DNA from: Sphingomonas prati
GTDB taxonomy: Bacteria; Pseudomonadota; Alphaproteobacteria; Sphingomonadales; Sphingomonadaceae
Reading direction: 5' to 3'
DNA: 64,000 bases
Assembly (NCBI RefSeq): GCF_014643515.1
Contig: NZ_BMJP01000003.1
Coordinates: forward strand, 62,001 to 126,000
The translations under genes were made by a program, and so were the position numbers. Positions 37,023-46,474 of this stretch are shown piece after piece. Numbering within the stretch: position 1 is the first letter of the stretch; each line of letters begins with the position of its first letter. The notes under the pieces are model-generated. The model did not search any database and was not told the origin of the DNA. It saw nothing but the letters and a program-made list of their open reading frames with translations.

Positions 37023-39167
37023 TCACTGTCCCCCGGCGATCGCGCCCTCCGCCGCGGTGGTCAGTCCGGTCCACTTGCCCGCGAACGCCCACAGGTCGGT
37101 ATATTCCTCGATGATCTTGTCGGTCGGCTTGCCCGATCCGTGCCCGGCGCGCGTCTCGATCCGGATCAGGTGCGGCTTGTCGCCCACCTTCGCCGCCTGC
37201 AACGTCGCGGTATATTTGAAGCTGTGGCCCGGCACGACGCGGTCGTCCGTATCGGCCGTCGTCACCAGCACCGCCGGGTAAGGCTTGCCGTCCGCGATGT
37301 TGTGATAGGGCGAATACGCGCGCAGCACGCGGAAATCGGCCTCCTTCGACGGGTAGCCATAATCGTCAGTCCAGTAACGCCCGGCCGTGAACCGGTCGAA
37401 CCGCAGCATGTCCATCACCCCGACCGCGGGCAGCGCTGCGGCGAACAGGTCCGGCCGCTGGTTGACGACCGCCCCGACCAGCAGGCCGCCGTTGGAGCCG
37501 CCGCGGATCGCCAGCTTGCCCTTCGTCGTGATCCCCTGCGCGATCAGATATTCGCCCGCCGCGATGAAGTCGTCGAACACATTCTGCTTGTTCTGCAGCC
37601 GCCCGGCGTCGTGCCACGCATTGCCATATTCGCCGCCGCCACGCAGCGATGCCTGCGCATAGACTCCGCCCATGTCCATCCACGCTAGGTTCGCGGGCGA
37701 GAAAGACGGCGTCATCGAAATGTTGAACCCGCCATAGGCGTACAGCATCGTCGGCGCGCCCTTGTCGAGGTTCAGCCCCTTCTTGTGCACCACGAACAGC
37801 GGGATCTTCGTGCCGTCCTTCGACGGGTAGAAACGCTGCTCCACCACGTAGTTCGCCGGGTCGAACGCCACCTTGGGCATCGCCCACGGCGTCGCCTTGC
37901 CGCTGGCGATATCATAGCGATAAATCGCGCTCGGCGTGTTGAAGCTGGTGAACGCAAAGAACGTCTCGCTGTCGTCCTGCTTGCCGCCGAACCCGGCGAC
38001 GCTGCCGATCCCCGGCAACGCGACCGTCCGCACCGGCTTGCCGTCGAGGCCGCTGACCCGCACCTCGCTCTTAGCGTCGACCAGATATTCCGCGACCAGC
38101 TTGCCGCCGACAATACCCGCGCCCTGCAGCGTCGCCTTGTCCTCGGCGATCACCGGCGTCACGACCGGCGCGGCGCCTGCCACGGCGACCTTCACAACGC
38201 GCAATCGCGGCGCTTCCAGGTCGGTGACGAACCAGAAATCGCTGCCCTCGTTGCCGGCGACCATCCAGTTGTTCTTAAGACCCGTGAATAGCGGCTGCGG
38301 TGTCGCGCCGGGCTTGGTCAGGTCGAGCAGCGTGATGTCGTTGCGCGAGTCGGTCCCCTCGGACGTGTAGATCACCAGCCAGCGGCCATCGTCGGTCACG
38401 CTGCCATAATGGCCCCACTTCGGATGCGCCGGGGTCTCGTAGACCAGCCGGTCTGCGGACTGCGGCGTGCCGAGGCGGTGGAAGTAGAGCTTGCTGTTCA
38501 GGTTGACCGCCTGGAACGTGTCGCCTGCCGCCGGTTCGGGGAAGCGCGAGTAATAGAAGCCCGAGCCGTCCTTCGCCCAGCTGCCGTTGCTGGTCTTCAC
38601 GAACTTGATCTCGTCGGTCATCACCTTGCCGGTGTCGACGTCGAGCACCTTCAGCGTCCGCCAGTCGGTGCCGCCGTCCTGGATCGAATAGACGATCCGC
38701 TTGCCGTCCTCGGACGGGTTCCAGTCGGACAATGCGGTCGCGCCGTCCTTCGCCCACAGGTTGGGATCAATGAGCAGCCGCGGCGTGCCGTTCAGCGTAT
38801 CGCGGACGTACAGCACGGCCTGGTTCTGCAACCCGGTGTTGCGCGTGTAGAAATAACGCCCGCCCGACTTCCGCGGCAGGCCGAACCGCTCGTAGTTCCA
38901 GAGCGCCTTCAGCCGCTGGGCGATCGCCTCGCGACCGGGCAGCGTCTTGAGATAGGCGTCCGTCACGGCGTTCTCGGCCGTCACCCACTCGCGGACCTTC
39001 GGGTCCTGCCGCACGTCGTTTTCGAGCCAGCGATAGGGGTCCTTCACCGCCTCGCCGAACTGCACGTCGGCGACGGTGCCGCGCTCGGTCTTGGGATAGG
39101 TCAGGGCCTGGGCGGAAAGCGGCATGGCGGACACCGAAAGCAGGAGGGCAAGAACAGGACGCAACAT
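37023..39167 (-). CDS. Secreted prolyl oligopeptidase (S9A)
   Basis: 714 aa serine peptidase with a signal peptide (MLRPVLALLLSVSAMPLSAQA), so likely periplasmic or exported. The N-terminal beta-propeller (DPYRWLEND near 43) gates a C-terminal alpha/beta hydrolase. The catalytic triad is visible as GGSNGG (Ser), DTDDRV (Asp) and RAGHGSGK (His). It cleaves short proline-containing peptides. It stands alone between guaA and the alpha operon end. Confidence 0.95.
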   Translation of the reverse strand: MLRPVLALLLSVSAMPLSAQALTYPKTERGTVADVQFGEAVKDPYRWLENDVRQDPKVREWVTAENAVTDAYLKTLPGREAIAQRLKALWNYERFGLPRKSGGRYFYTRNTGLQNQAVLYVRDTLNGTPRLLIDPNLWAKDGATALSDWNPSEDGKRIVYSIQDGGTDWRTLKVLDVDTGKVMTDEIKFVKTSNGSWAKDGSGFYYSRFPEPAAGDTFQAVNLNSKLYFHRLGTPQSADRLVYETPAHPKWGHYGSVTDDGRWLVIYTSEGTDSRNDITLLDLTKPGATPQPLFTGLKNNWMVAGNEGSDFWFVTDLEAPRLRVVKVAVAGAAPVVTPVIAEDKATLQGAGIVGGKLVAEYLVDAKSEVRVSGLDGKPVRTVALPGIGSVAGFGGKQDDSETFFAFTSFNTPSAIYRYDIASGKATPWAMPKVAFDPANYVVEQRFYPSKDGTKIPLFVVHKKGLNLDKGAPTMLYAYGGFNISMTPSFSPANLAWMDMGGVYAQASLRGGGEYGNAWHDAGRLQNKQNVFDDFIAAGEYLIAQGITTKGKLAIRGGSNGGLLVGAVVNQRPDLFAAALPAVGVMDMLRFDRFTAGRYWTDDYGYPSKEADFRVLRAYSPYHNIADGKPYPAVLVTTADTDDRVVPGHSFKYTATLQAAKVGDKPHLIRIETRAGHGSGKPTDKIIEEYTDLWAFAGKWTGLTTAAEGAIAGGQ

Positions 39168-39191
39168 GGGGGGCGCACTCCGGACAAACGA

Positions 39192-39223
39192 GAAGGGCCG
39201 GAGACTATCGTCCCCGGCCCTTC
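39192..39223 (-). terminator. Terminator of the ribosomal alpha operon (after rplQ)
   Basis: A perfect 10-bp stem (GAAGGGCCGG with CCGGCCCTTC) and a 12-base loop are followed on the minus strand by TCTCGTTTGTCC. It starts about 26 bases past the rplQ stop and lies before the oligopeptidase gene. Confidence 0.75.
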
Positions 39224-39248
39224 CCGCAAGTCAAAAGCCGTGAGCTAA

Positions 39249-39671
39249 TCAGGCTTCGTCTTCATACTCGTCCTGCGCCTGGACCGGACCGGAGTCCTGA
39301 CCCTTGGCAGACATGTCGCGATCGACGAATTCGATGATGGCCATCGATGCCGCGTCCGAGGCGCGGATACCGGCCTTGATCACGCGGGTGTAACCACCGG
39401 CGCGCGTGGCATAGCGGTCGGCAATCACGTCGAACAGCTTCACCAGCTGCGTGTCGTCGAGCATGCGGGCATGCGCCAGACGACGGTTAGCCAAGCCACC
39501 CTTCTTCGCCAGCGTCACCAGCTTTTCGACGTAAGGCCGCAGTTCCTTCGCCTTGGCGAGGGTCGTCGTGATCTGCTCATGCTTGATGAGCGCCGCCGAC
39601 ATGTTGCGGAACATGGCCGTACGATGGCTGCCCGTCCGCTGAAGTTTCCGTCCGCCTACACGATGGCGCAT
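39249..39671 (-). CDS. rplQ: Large ribosomal subunit protein L17 (bL17)
   Basis: 140 aa. The highly conserved start [10 protein letters not shown] and [26 protein letters not shown] are present. ATG 39671 is the proper start; a GTG-type extension is rejected. A C-terminal acidic tail of about 20 residues (QDEYEDEA) extends past the core. It is the last gene of the alpha operon, after rpoA. Confidence 0.98.
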   Translation of the reverse strand: MRHRVGGRKLQRTGSHRTAMFRNMSAALIKHEQITTTLAKAKELRPYVEKLVTLAKKGGLANRRLAHARMLDDTQLVKLFDVIADRYATRAGGYTRVIKAGIRASDAASMAIIEFVDRDMSAKGQDSGPVQAQDEYEDEA

Positions 39672-39828
39672 AATCCACACTCCGTTCGTTCAGGGGCCGT
39701 GTCAGGTACCCCGGACCAGGCGGTGAAGGGCACCGCCAAACCCATTCCCCCAACGCGATCGCGCCGGGTCAAATCCTTCGAAGTTGTCAAAGTTGCGGTG
39801 TAAAACGGCTCCGCAACTTCGACCGGCC

Positions 39829-40893
39829 TCAAAACTCCTGTTCGAGCTTCTTGGCCATTTCCTCGATATTCTCGGGCGGCCAGCCGGGGATTTCCATCCC
39901 AAGCCGCAGCCCCATCGACGCCAACACTTCCTTGATCTCGTTCAGCGACTTGCGGCCGAAATTCGGGGTGCGGAGCATCTCGGCTTCGGTCTTGCCGACC
40001 AGATCGCCGATGTAGATGATGTTGTCGTTCTTGAGGCAGTTCGCCGAACGGACCGACAATTCCAGCTCGTCCACCTTCTTGAGAAGGTAGCGGTTGAGCT
40101 GGTTGCTGTCGCCTTCCGGATCCACGCCACCCGAGGACGGCGGCACGGCGATCCCGATCGGGGCCGAGGCCGACACCATCGAATCGTCGAAGTGGACGAA
40201 CAGCTGCAACTGGTCCTGCAGGATGCGCGCGGCATAGGCCACGGCGTCGTCAGGGGTCACGGTGCCGTCGGTTTCGATGTTCAGCGTGAGCTTGTCATAG
40301 TCCAGCTCCTGCCCGACGCGGGTGTTCTCGACCTTGTATGCCACCTGGCGGACGGGCGAGTACAGCGCATCGACCGGGATCAGACCGATCGGCGCATCGG
40401 CCGGACGGTTGTTCGCGGACGGGACATAGCCCTTCCCGACGTCGGCGGTCAGTTCCATGTTCAGAACGGCGCCCTCGTCGAGATGGCACAGCACGAGCTT
40501 GGGGTTCATGACCTCGATGTCGCCCGACGTGGCGATGTCGCCCGCGGTGACCTCGGCCGGTCCGGTGACCGACAGCTGAAGGCGCTTCGGCCCTTCGCCC
40601 TGCATGCGCAGCGCGATCTGCTTGACGTTCAGGACGATGTCGGTGACATCTTCGCGCACGCCGGCCAGCGACGAGAATTCGTGCAGCACGTTCTCGATCT
40701 TGATCGAGGTGACGGCCGCCCCCTGAAGCGACGACAGCAGCACGCGGCGCAGCGCGTTGCCCAGCGTCAGGCCGAAGCCGCGCTCGAGCGGTTCGGCAAC
40801 GAACGTCGCCTTCCGCTTCCCGTCGCCGCCGGCCTTCTTCTCGAGGCCATGCGGCTTCTTCATTTCCTGCCAGTTCTTGGCGTTGACAGCCAT
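39829..40893 (-). CDS. rpoA: RNA polymerase alpha subunit
   Basis: 354 aa. The N-terminal assembly domain has [27 protein letters not shown] and the C-terminal DNA- and activator-binding domain has the helix-hairpin region [23 protein letters not shown]. It is needed for polymerase assembly and promoter recognition. It is the third gene of the operon rpsM-rpsK-rpoA-rplQ. Confidence 0.99.
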   Translation of the reverse strand: MAVNAKNWQEMKKPHGLEKKAGGDGKRKATFVAEPLERGFGLTLGNALRRVLLSSLQGAAVTSIKIENVLHEFSSLAGVREDVTDIVLNVKQIALRMQGEGPKRLQLSVTGPAEVTAGDIATSGDIEVMNPKLVLCHLDEGAVLNMELTADVGKGYVPSANNRPADAPIGLIPVDALYSPVRQVAYKVENTRVGQELDYDKLTLNIETDGTVTPDDAVAYAARILQDQLQLFVHFDDSMVSASAPIGIAVPPSSGGVDPEGDSNQLNRYLLKKVDELELSVRSANCLKNDNIIYIGDLVGKTEAEMLRTPNFGRKSLNEIKEVLASMGLRLGMEIPGWPPENIEEMAKKLEQEF

Positions 40894-40978
40894 GAGTGTC
40901 CCTCGACGTTGGGCAACGAGGCGCGTCCGCCCCGGCCAGGAAGTTCGCGGACGGAGCCGAACGGCCCCGCCCCGGTAA

Positions 40979-41368
40979 TCAGACGCGACGGCGCTTGGAC
41001 GGGCGTACGCCGTTGTGCGGGATCGGCGTCACGTCACGGATCGACGTGATGTGAAAACCGACTGCCTGCAATGCACGCAACGCCGACTCGCGACCGGAAC
41101 CGGGGCCCTTGACCTCGACTTCGATCGTGCGGACGCCGTGCTCGGACGCCTTCTTGCCGGCGTCTTCCGCGGCGACCTGCGCTGCGTACGGCGTCGACTT
41201 GCGGCTGCCCTTGAACCCCATCATGCCGGCCGAGGACCAGGCAATGGTGTTGCCCTGTGCGTCGGTGATCGTGATCATGGTGTTGTTGAAGCTGGCGTTG
41301 ACGTGGGCGACGCCCGACGTGATGTTCTTACGCTCGCGCCGCTTGATGCGCTGTGGTTCGCGTGCCAT
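40979..41368 (-). CDS. rpsK: Small ribosomal subunit protein S11 (uS11)
   Basis: 129 aa. The signature [18 protein letters not shown]-like stretch ([12 protein letters not shown]) and the C-terminal [21 protein letters not shown] are nearly invariant in S11. It sits in the platform of the 30S subunit. It is separated from rpsM by about 100 bp that contain a large hairpin. Confidence 0.99.
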   Translation of the reverse strand: MAREPQRIKRRERKNITSGVAHVNASFNNTMITITDAQGNTIAWSSAGMMGFKGSRKSTPYAAQVAAEDAGKKASEHGVRTIEVEVKGPGSGRESALRALQAVGFHITSIRDVTPIPHNGVRPSKRRRV

Positions 41369-41431
41369 TTTTCGATGGTCCTACTATATTCTGTTGCTGC
41401 TTCCGCCACCGCGCTCTCGCGCGCTGCCGGA

Positions 41432-41476
41432 GAAGTAAGCGGTCGCTCGCTTGTGGCGAGCGCCTCTGCTTACTTC
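41432..41476 (-). promoter_or_regulatory. Hairpin over the rpsM stop, rpsM-rpsK spacer
   Basis: The outer stem is 9 bp (41432-41440 with 41468-41476) and the inner stem 7 bp (41444-41450 with 41456-41462), with a 5-base loop. It covers the rpsM stop codon and runs into the spacer before rpsK. There is no T run after it, so it is not a standard terminator; an RNA processing, stability or ribosomal-protein binding role is possible. Confidence 0.5.
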
Positions 41477-41838
41477 TTCTTGCCGGCGATCGGCTTGGCC
41501 TTGCCCTTGCGGGTGCGCGCATTGGTATGCGTACGCTGGCCGCGGACCGGCAGGCCCTTGCGATGACGCAGGCCGCGGTAGCAGGCCAGATCCATCAGGC
41601 GCTTGATGTTCATCGCCACCGTGCGGCGAAGATCACCCTCGACCGTGTGGCCGGCGTCGATCGCTTCGCGGATCTGCAGGACTTCCTGGTCGGTCAGGTC
41701 CTGCACGCGGCGGGTCCGGTCGATGCCGAGCTGCTCGGTGAGCTGCAACGCCTTGGTGCGGCCGATGCCGTGAATATAGGTCAGCGCGATTTCGACGCGC
41801 TTGTTGCTCGGGATGTTTACACCCGCGATACGTGCCAT
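41470..41838 (-). CDS. rpsM: Small ribosomal subunit protein S13 (uS13)
   Basis: 122 aa. The start [26 protein letters not shown] and the C-terminal [16 protein letters not shown] are standard. ATG 41838 has an AGGAG site about 10 bases upstream. It heads the alpha operon here, 250 bp after the molybdoenzyme gene rather than directly after adk. Confidence 0.99.
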   Translation of the reverse strand: MARIAGVNIPSNKRVEIALTYIHGIGRTKALQLTEQLGIDRTRRVQDLTDQEVLQIREAIDAGHTVEGDLRRTVAMNIKRLMDLACYRGLRHRKGLPVRGQRTHTNARTRKGKAKPIAGKKK

Positions 41839-42035
41839 GTGATACTTTCTCCTGCTCCACGGGCGGCTGGCTGACCGACCCATCTCGACGCGTGGGCCCG
41901 CGAAACGAATCATTCGCTACGGACCACCCGAAAACCGGAAAACCGACGCGCGCATAGGAACGCCGCCGGGTCTGCCTCTCGGGATGGGCGGGGGTTAGGG
42001 CTTCCCCCCTCCACTGTCAAGCCAACCCGAAGGAA

Positions 42036-42066
42036 GGGCGACCCGTCGCGTCACGACCGGTCGCCC
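42036..42066 (-). terminator. Terminator-like hairpin after the molybdoenzyme gene
   Basis: A 13-bp stem with one mismatch (GGGCGACCCGTCG with CGACCGGTCGCCC) and a 5-base loop, followed on the minus strand by TTCCTTCGGGTT. It lies 30 bases past the stop of the molybdoenzyme gene and upstream of rpsM. Confidence 0.6.
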
Positions 42067-42095
42067 CGAAACCCATCGGCCCGTAATGCGTGCGG

Positions 42096-44414
42096 TCAGG
42101 CGACCACGCGCACCGGTACCGACTTGGCCGCCAGCGTCTGCGACTCGATGTCGTGATGCTTCAGCGGGATCAGCGGATTGCACTCGGGATAATAGGCCCC
42201 GATGCAGCCGATCGGCACTTCGTACGGCACGATCCGCAGGCCGAGCACCGACCGGTCATGGCCGTCGTCGTAGATCGTTTCCAGCCCGACGATCTGGTCC
42301 GCCGCCAGCCCGAGCCGTTCGATATCCTCCGGGTTCATCAACACCACCTGGCGCGAACCGGAGATGCCGCGGAACCGATCGTCATAGCCGTAGATCGTCG
42401 TGTTGAACTGATCGTTCGACCGCAGCGTCATCAGCCGCAGCGTCTCGGGCGTATCGGCGAACCCGGTCGAGTCCAGCCCGGTCGGCAGCTGGATCTGCGC
42501 CTTGCCGCTCTCGGTCAGCCACTTGCGTCCGCGTACCGCATTACCCTTGTCCAGTCCGCCCGGCACATGCATCCGCGCCTCGTAGTCGCGGAACTTCTCC
42601 GGGAACGTCGCCTCGATGGCGGTCCGGATCAGGCGGTAGTCGCCGACCCAGGCATCCCAGTCGAGCTTCGGATTGGGGTCGAGGATTTCCTTGGCCAGCC
42701 GACCGACGATCGCCGGCTCCGACATTAGATCGCCGTCCGGCGCCTTGCGCGTGCCGATCGAGGCGTGGATGCAGCTCGTGCTGTCCTCGATCGATACGGT
42801 TTGCGGCCCGGTCGCCTGATCGTCGCGCTCGGTCCGGCCGATGCACGGCAGGACATAGGCGATCTTGCCGGGTAGCAGGTGGCTGCGGTTGAGCTTCGTC
42901 GCGACATGGACGGTCAGCGACAGCGACTGCCAGACGGCCTCCATCCGGTACGTGTCCGGGATCGCGCGGACGAAATTGCCGCCGAGCTGAATGAACGCAT
43001 CCACCTCGCCCGCCAGGATCCCCTCGCACGCGGTGGTGGTGTCGAGGCCCTCTTCGCGCGGCGGCTTGAAGCCATATTGCGCGGCCAGGATGTCGAGCGG
43101 CGCATGTTCCGGCTTGTGGCCGATGCCAACGGTCCGCTGACCCTGCACGTTGCTGTGCCCGCGGACCGGACAGATGCCCGCCCCCGGTTTCCCGAAGTTC
43201 CCGCGCAGCAGCAGCAGGTTGACGAGCATGTCGACATTCTCGGTGCCGCGGACATGCTGGGTCAGGCCCATGCCGTAGACCGCCATCACCGCCTTGGCCT
43301 CGGCATAGACGCGCGCGGCCGCGATGATGTCGACGCGCGGCAGGCCGGACGCCGCCTCGATCGCCTCCCAGCTCGTGCCGCGGGCGCGCTCGGCCAGCGC
43401 CTCGTAGCCCGTCGTGTGTTCGGCCAGGAAATCATGGTCGAGGAACGTGCTGCCCCCCGCCTTCCCGCCGGCGGCGTCGTCCGCCTCGATCAGCCATTTG
43501 CACATGCCCATCAGCACCGCGATGTCGCCGCCGGTCTTCACCTGATGATATTGCGTGCTGATCGGCGTCGACGTGCCGAGCGCCATGTCGAGCGGGTTCT
43601 GCGGATCGGCGAACCGCTCCAGCCCGCGCTCCTTCAGCGGGTTGAACGTCACGACCTTGCAGCCGCGCTTCACCGCGGTGCGCAGCGGATGGAGCATGCG
43701 CGGCGAGTTCGACCCGACATTCTGCCCGAAGAACAGGATTGCGTCGGCATGCTCGAAATCGTCGAGCCGCGTCGTGCCGACCGCCTCGCCGATCGTCTTC
43801 TTGAGCGCGACGCCGGTCGTCTCGTGGCACATGTTCGAGCTGTCGGGCAGATTGTTGCAGCCGTACATCCGCGCCATCAGCTGATACATGTAGCTGGTTT
43901 CGAGCGAGGCGCGGCCGGACGAGTAGAACACCGCGCGCTTCGGATCGCGCGCCTTGATCCTGCGCAGTTCCGCGCCGATTTCTGCGAATGCCGCGTCCCA
44001 CGTCGTAGTGCGATAGGTGTCGGTCGCCGGGTCGTAGCGCACCGGATGGGTCAGCCGGCCATGCTGTTCCAGCTCGTAGTCAGACAGGTCGCGCAGCGCG
44101 GTCACAGGATGCGTCTCGAGCCACTCGGGCGAGGTGCGATAACCGGTCGCCTCCCACGCGGTCGCCTTGGCGCCATTCTCGCAGAATTCGACCGGGTGGG
44201 GATGCGCGGGCTTCGACCAGGCGCAGCTGACGCACTGGAAACCATCGGTCTTGTTCTGGCGGCGCAGCAGGTTCGCCATGTCGAGCGGGTCGAGCTTCTC
44301 CTTGGGCAGGATCGCCGCCATGCCCTTCATCGACCCCCAGCCGCCGGCGGGTCCTTCATAATCGGTGATCTGGGCCTGCGCGGGGCCGTGGTCGTCGCTT
44401 TTGTGCTTGGTCAT
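42096..44414 (-). CDS. FdhF/YdeP-family molybdopterin oxidoreductase
   Basis: 772 aa. Near the N-terminus is a CxxC plus later Cys (GFQCVSCAWSKPAHPHPVEFC) for an iron-sulfur cluster. The molybdopterin core motifs VFYSSGRAS, NNLPDSSNMCHE (Cys in the position that binds molybdenum in formate dehydrogenases) and GICPVRGHSNVQGQRT follow. The C-terminal dinucleotide-binding domain begins near LRLMTLRSNDQFNTTIYG. Substrate is not known; the YdeP branch is linked to acid or formate metabolism in other bacteria. ATG 44414 is preferred over GTG 44423. It is divergent from the catalase-like gene. Confidence 0.9.
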   Translation of the reverse strand: MTKHKSDDHGPAQAQITDYEGPAGGWGSMKGMAAILPKEKLDPLDMANLLRRQNKTDGFQCVSCAWSKPAHPHPVEFCENGAKATAWEATGYRTSPEWLETHPVTALRDLSDYELEQHGRLTHPVRYDPATDTYRTTTWDAAFAEIGAELRRIKARDPKRAVFYSSGRASLETSYMYQLMARMYGCNNLPDSSNMCHETTGVALKKTIGEAVGTTRLDDFEHADAILFFGQNVGSNSPRMLHPLRTAVKRGCKVVTFNPLKERGLERFADPQNPLDMALGTSTPISTQYHQVKTGGDIAVLMGMCKWLIEADDAAGGKAGGSTFLDHDFLAEHTTGYEALAERARGTSWEAIEAASGLPRVDIIAAARVYAEAKAVMAVYGMGLTQHVRGTENVDMLVNLLLLRGNFGKPGAGICPVRGHSNVQGQRTVGIGHKPEHAPLDILAAQYGFKPPREEGLDTTTACEGILAGEVDAFIQLGGNFVRAIPDTYRMEAVWQSLSLTVHVATKLNRSHLLPGKIAYVLPCIGRTERDDQATGPQTVSIEDSTSCIHASIGTRKAPDGDLMSEPAIVGRLAKEILDPNPKLDWDAWVGDYRLIRTAIEATFPEKFRDYEARMHVPGGLDKGNAVRGRKWLTESGKAQIQLPTGLDSTGFADTPETLRLMTLRSNDQFNTTIYGYDDRFRGISGSRQVVLMNPEDIERLGLAADQIVGLETIYDDGHDRSVLGLRIVPYEVPIGCIGAYYPECNPLIPLKHHDIESQTLAAKSVPVRVVA

Positions 44415-44522
44415 CTGGAACACCCGTTCTGATCGTCACCGTACCAACGCCGTGACAACCGGAACCGGTCCGCGCCGGCGAAGGTTTCTTGGGCTAACCT
44501 ATGACACTGCCGGAGTTGCCCG

Positions 44523-45617
44523 ATGCCCAAAACCCCAATCGCCTTCGACTACACGCTCGAAACCGTGGCGCCGGACGAGGCGGAAACGCACGCCGAGCTG
44601 TCGCGCACGCTGATGGGCATCCAGCACACCGTCAACGACGATCATGGCCACGCCTATCGCAGCGTCCACGCCAAGAGCCATGCGCTGCTGGAGGCGACGT
44701 TCGAGGTGGTCGAGGGTCTGCCGAGCGAGCTAGCGCAGGGACTGTTCGGCACCGCCAAGAGCTATCCCGCAGTCGTGCGGATCTCGACCAATGCGGGCGA
44801 TCCGCTGCCCGACACAATCTCGCTGCCGCGCGGGATGGCGGTGAAGGTGATCGGCGTCGAGGGCGCGCGGCTGCCCGGGTCGGAGGACGACCAGGTTCAG
44901 GATTTCGTGATGGCCAACGGCAAGGCGTTCGCGGCCAAAGATGCCAAGGCGTTCATGAAGAACCTGAAGCTGCTCGCCGGCACGACCGACAAGGCGGAAT
45001 GGGGCAAGAAGGCCATTTCCGCGGTGTTCCGCACGGCGGAACGCGCGCTCGAGGCGGTCGGCACGGAGAGCACGTTTCTCAAGACGATGGGCGGCTATCC
45101 GAACTCGCACCCGCTCGGCGAAAGCTATTTCAGTCAGGTGCCGATCCGGTTCGGCGACTATGTCGGCAAGATCGGCGTGTTCCCCGCGTCGCAGAGTTTC
45201 ACCGCGCTCGAAGGCAAGGAGATCGCCGTCGACGGCCGCGCCGATGCGATCCGCGAGCAGATGAACCGTGTGCTCACCACCGACGGCGGCGTGTGGGAGA
45301 TGAAGGTGCAGCTGATGCGCGACGTCGAGGCCAACCCGATCGAGGACGCCTCGGCGGTCTGGCCGGAGGAGGACAATCCGTACCTGACGGTCGCGCGTAT
45401 CCGCATCGCGCCGCAGACTGCGTGGAGCGAGACCCGCGCGACGGTCGGCGACGACAAACTGGCGTTCGCGCCGTGGCAGGGACTTGCGGCGCACCAGCCG
45501 CTGGGCGGGATCATGCGGGCGCGCAAGCTGCCCTACAAGAATTCCGCCGGGTTACGCGGACAGCTGAACGGCTGCCCGATGCATCAACCGCGTGAGGCAG
45601 TGAAGCTGCCGGCCTGA
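44523..45617 (+). CDS. Catalase-like heme protein (y4iL-like)
   Basis: 364 aa catalase-superfamily protein, shorter than true catalases. Family features include HGHAYRSVHAKSHALLEATFEVV near 42-64 and VVRISTNAGDPLPD near 84-97, with WEMKVQLMRD near 260. It fits the catalase-like y4iL/SrpA type rather than classical KatA. The activity could be peroxidase-like; untested. The ATG follows a GGAGTTG tract. A parallel reading frame over the same span is a shadow. It is divergent from the molybdoenzyme gene, with a shared 108-bp promoter region. Confidence 0.88.
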   Translation: MPKTPIAFDYTLETVAPDEAETHAELSRTLMGIQHTVNDDHGHAYRSVHAKSHALLEATFEVVEGLPSELAQGLFGTAKSYPAVVRISTNAGDPLPDTISLPRGMAVKVIGVEGARLPGSEDDQVQDFVMANGKAFAAKDAKAFMKNLKLLAGTTDKAEWGKKAISAVFRTAERALEAVGTESTFLKTMGGYPNSHPLGESYFSQVPIRFGDYVGKIGVFPASQSFTALEGKEIAVDGRADAIREQMNRVLTTDGGVWEMKVQLMRDVEANPIEDASAVWPEEDNPYLTVARIRIAPQTAWSETRATVGDDKLAFAPWQGLAAHQPLGGIMRARKLPYKNSAGLRGQLNGCPMHQPREAVKLPA

Positions 45618-45672
45618 ACCTCGAATAGCGGGCTCGTCGGCCAGACGGTCGCCGAGCCCCTGCCCCGTCAGC

Positions 45673-45706
45673 CATCATCCCGGACTTGATCCCGGATGAT
45701 GCTTTT
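45673..45706 (+). terminator. Rho-independent terminator of the catalase-like gene
   Basis: CATCATCC and GGATGATG arms around a CGGACTTGATCCC centre are followed by CTTTTTC. It lies 55 bases past the stop of the catalase-like gene. Confidence 0.7.
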
Positions 45707-45729
45707 TCAAAGGCGACGCTGGAAGTGAT

Positions 45730-45750
45730 GTCCCGGATCAAGCCCGGGAC
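45730..45750. repeat. Palindrome GTCCCGG-6 bases-CCGGGAC
   Basis: A 7-bp inverted repeat with a central ATCAAGC, related in sequence to the nearby terminator (CCCGGA-TTGAT). This type of palindrome is common between alphaproteobacterial genes. It lies between the convergent ends of the catalase-like gene and adk. Confidence 0.55.
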
Positions 45751-45786
45751 GACATTGCAAGCTAGAGCGGAGCTCGCTCCAGGCCC

Positions 45787-46434
45787 TCAGCGATCCAGGA
45801 TCGCCGCAACGGCAGTGGTCACATCGCTGATGTCCGCCATGCCGTCGACACGCTGCACCAGCCCGCGGCTCTCATAATAAGGCAGGATCGGCGCGGTCTT
45901 GGCGCGATACTCTGCCATCCGGGTCCGCACGGTGGCAGCGTTATCATCCGGGCGGCGCTTGAACGTCGTCGATCCGCAGACGTCGCAGACGCCCGCGACC
46001 TTCGGCTGCTGGAACGTGTCGTGATAACCCGCGCCGCAATTCGCGCAGGTGAAGCGGCCCTCGACGCGTGCGACCAGCGCGTCCTCGTCGACGACCAGTT
46101 CGATCACATGATCGAGCGTCCGGCCGCGTGCCGCGAGCAACGCATCGAGCGATTCCGCCTGCGCCTGCGTCCGGGGATAGCCGTCGAAGATCACGCCGCG
46201 CGCGGTGTCCGGCTGGTCCAGCCGTTCGCCCAGCACCTGGCTCATCAGCTCGTCGGGGAACAGCTTCCCCGCCTTCATGATGCCGTCGGCCAGTTGGCCG
46301 ATCTCGCTGCCGGACGCGACCGCTGCGCGCAGCATGTCGCCGGTCGAAACCTGGACCATGCCGCGATCGCGTTCGAGACGGGCGGCCTGCGTGCCCTTGC
46401 CCGCCCCGGGCGGCCCAAGCAGAATGATGTTCAT
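45787..46434 (-). CDS. adk: Adenylate kinase
   Basis: 215 aa. The P-loop ILLGPPGAGKGTQA (residues 3-16) and the NMP-binding arm are clear. The LID domain carries four cysteines (CANCGAGYH and CDVCG), so a zinc-bound LID is expected. It converts 2 ADP to ATP and AMP. ATG 46434 (MNIILLGPP) was preferred to an upstream start. It follows secY by 40 bp as in the usual spc order. Confidence 0.98.
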   Translation of the reverse strand: MNIILLGPPGAGKGTQAARLERDRGMVQVSTGDMLRAAVASGSEIGQLADGIMKAGKLFPDELMSQVLGERLDQPDTARGVIFDGYPRTQAQAESLDALLAARGRTLDHVIELVVDEDALVARVEGRFTCANCGAGYHDTFQQPKVAGVCDVCGSTTFKRRPDDNAATVRTRMAEYRAKTAPILPYYESRGLVQRVDGMADISDVTTAVAAILDR

Positions 46435-46474
46435 GTGGCCGCGGCTCCCCTCGCGTTGATCCCTGGTGACCGGC

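Noticed and set aside
42879-44432. 517-residue plus-strand ORF over the molybdoenzyme
   Set aside because: Antisense of a clear YdeP-type protein; no start site or family support.
44501-45595. Parallel 364-residue plus-strand frame over the catalase-like gene
   Set aside because: The other plus frame carries catalase motifs; this one is Arg/Gly-rich noise.
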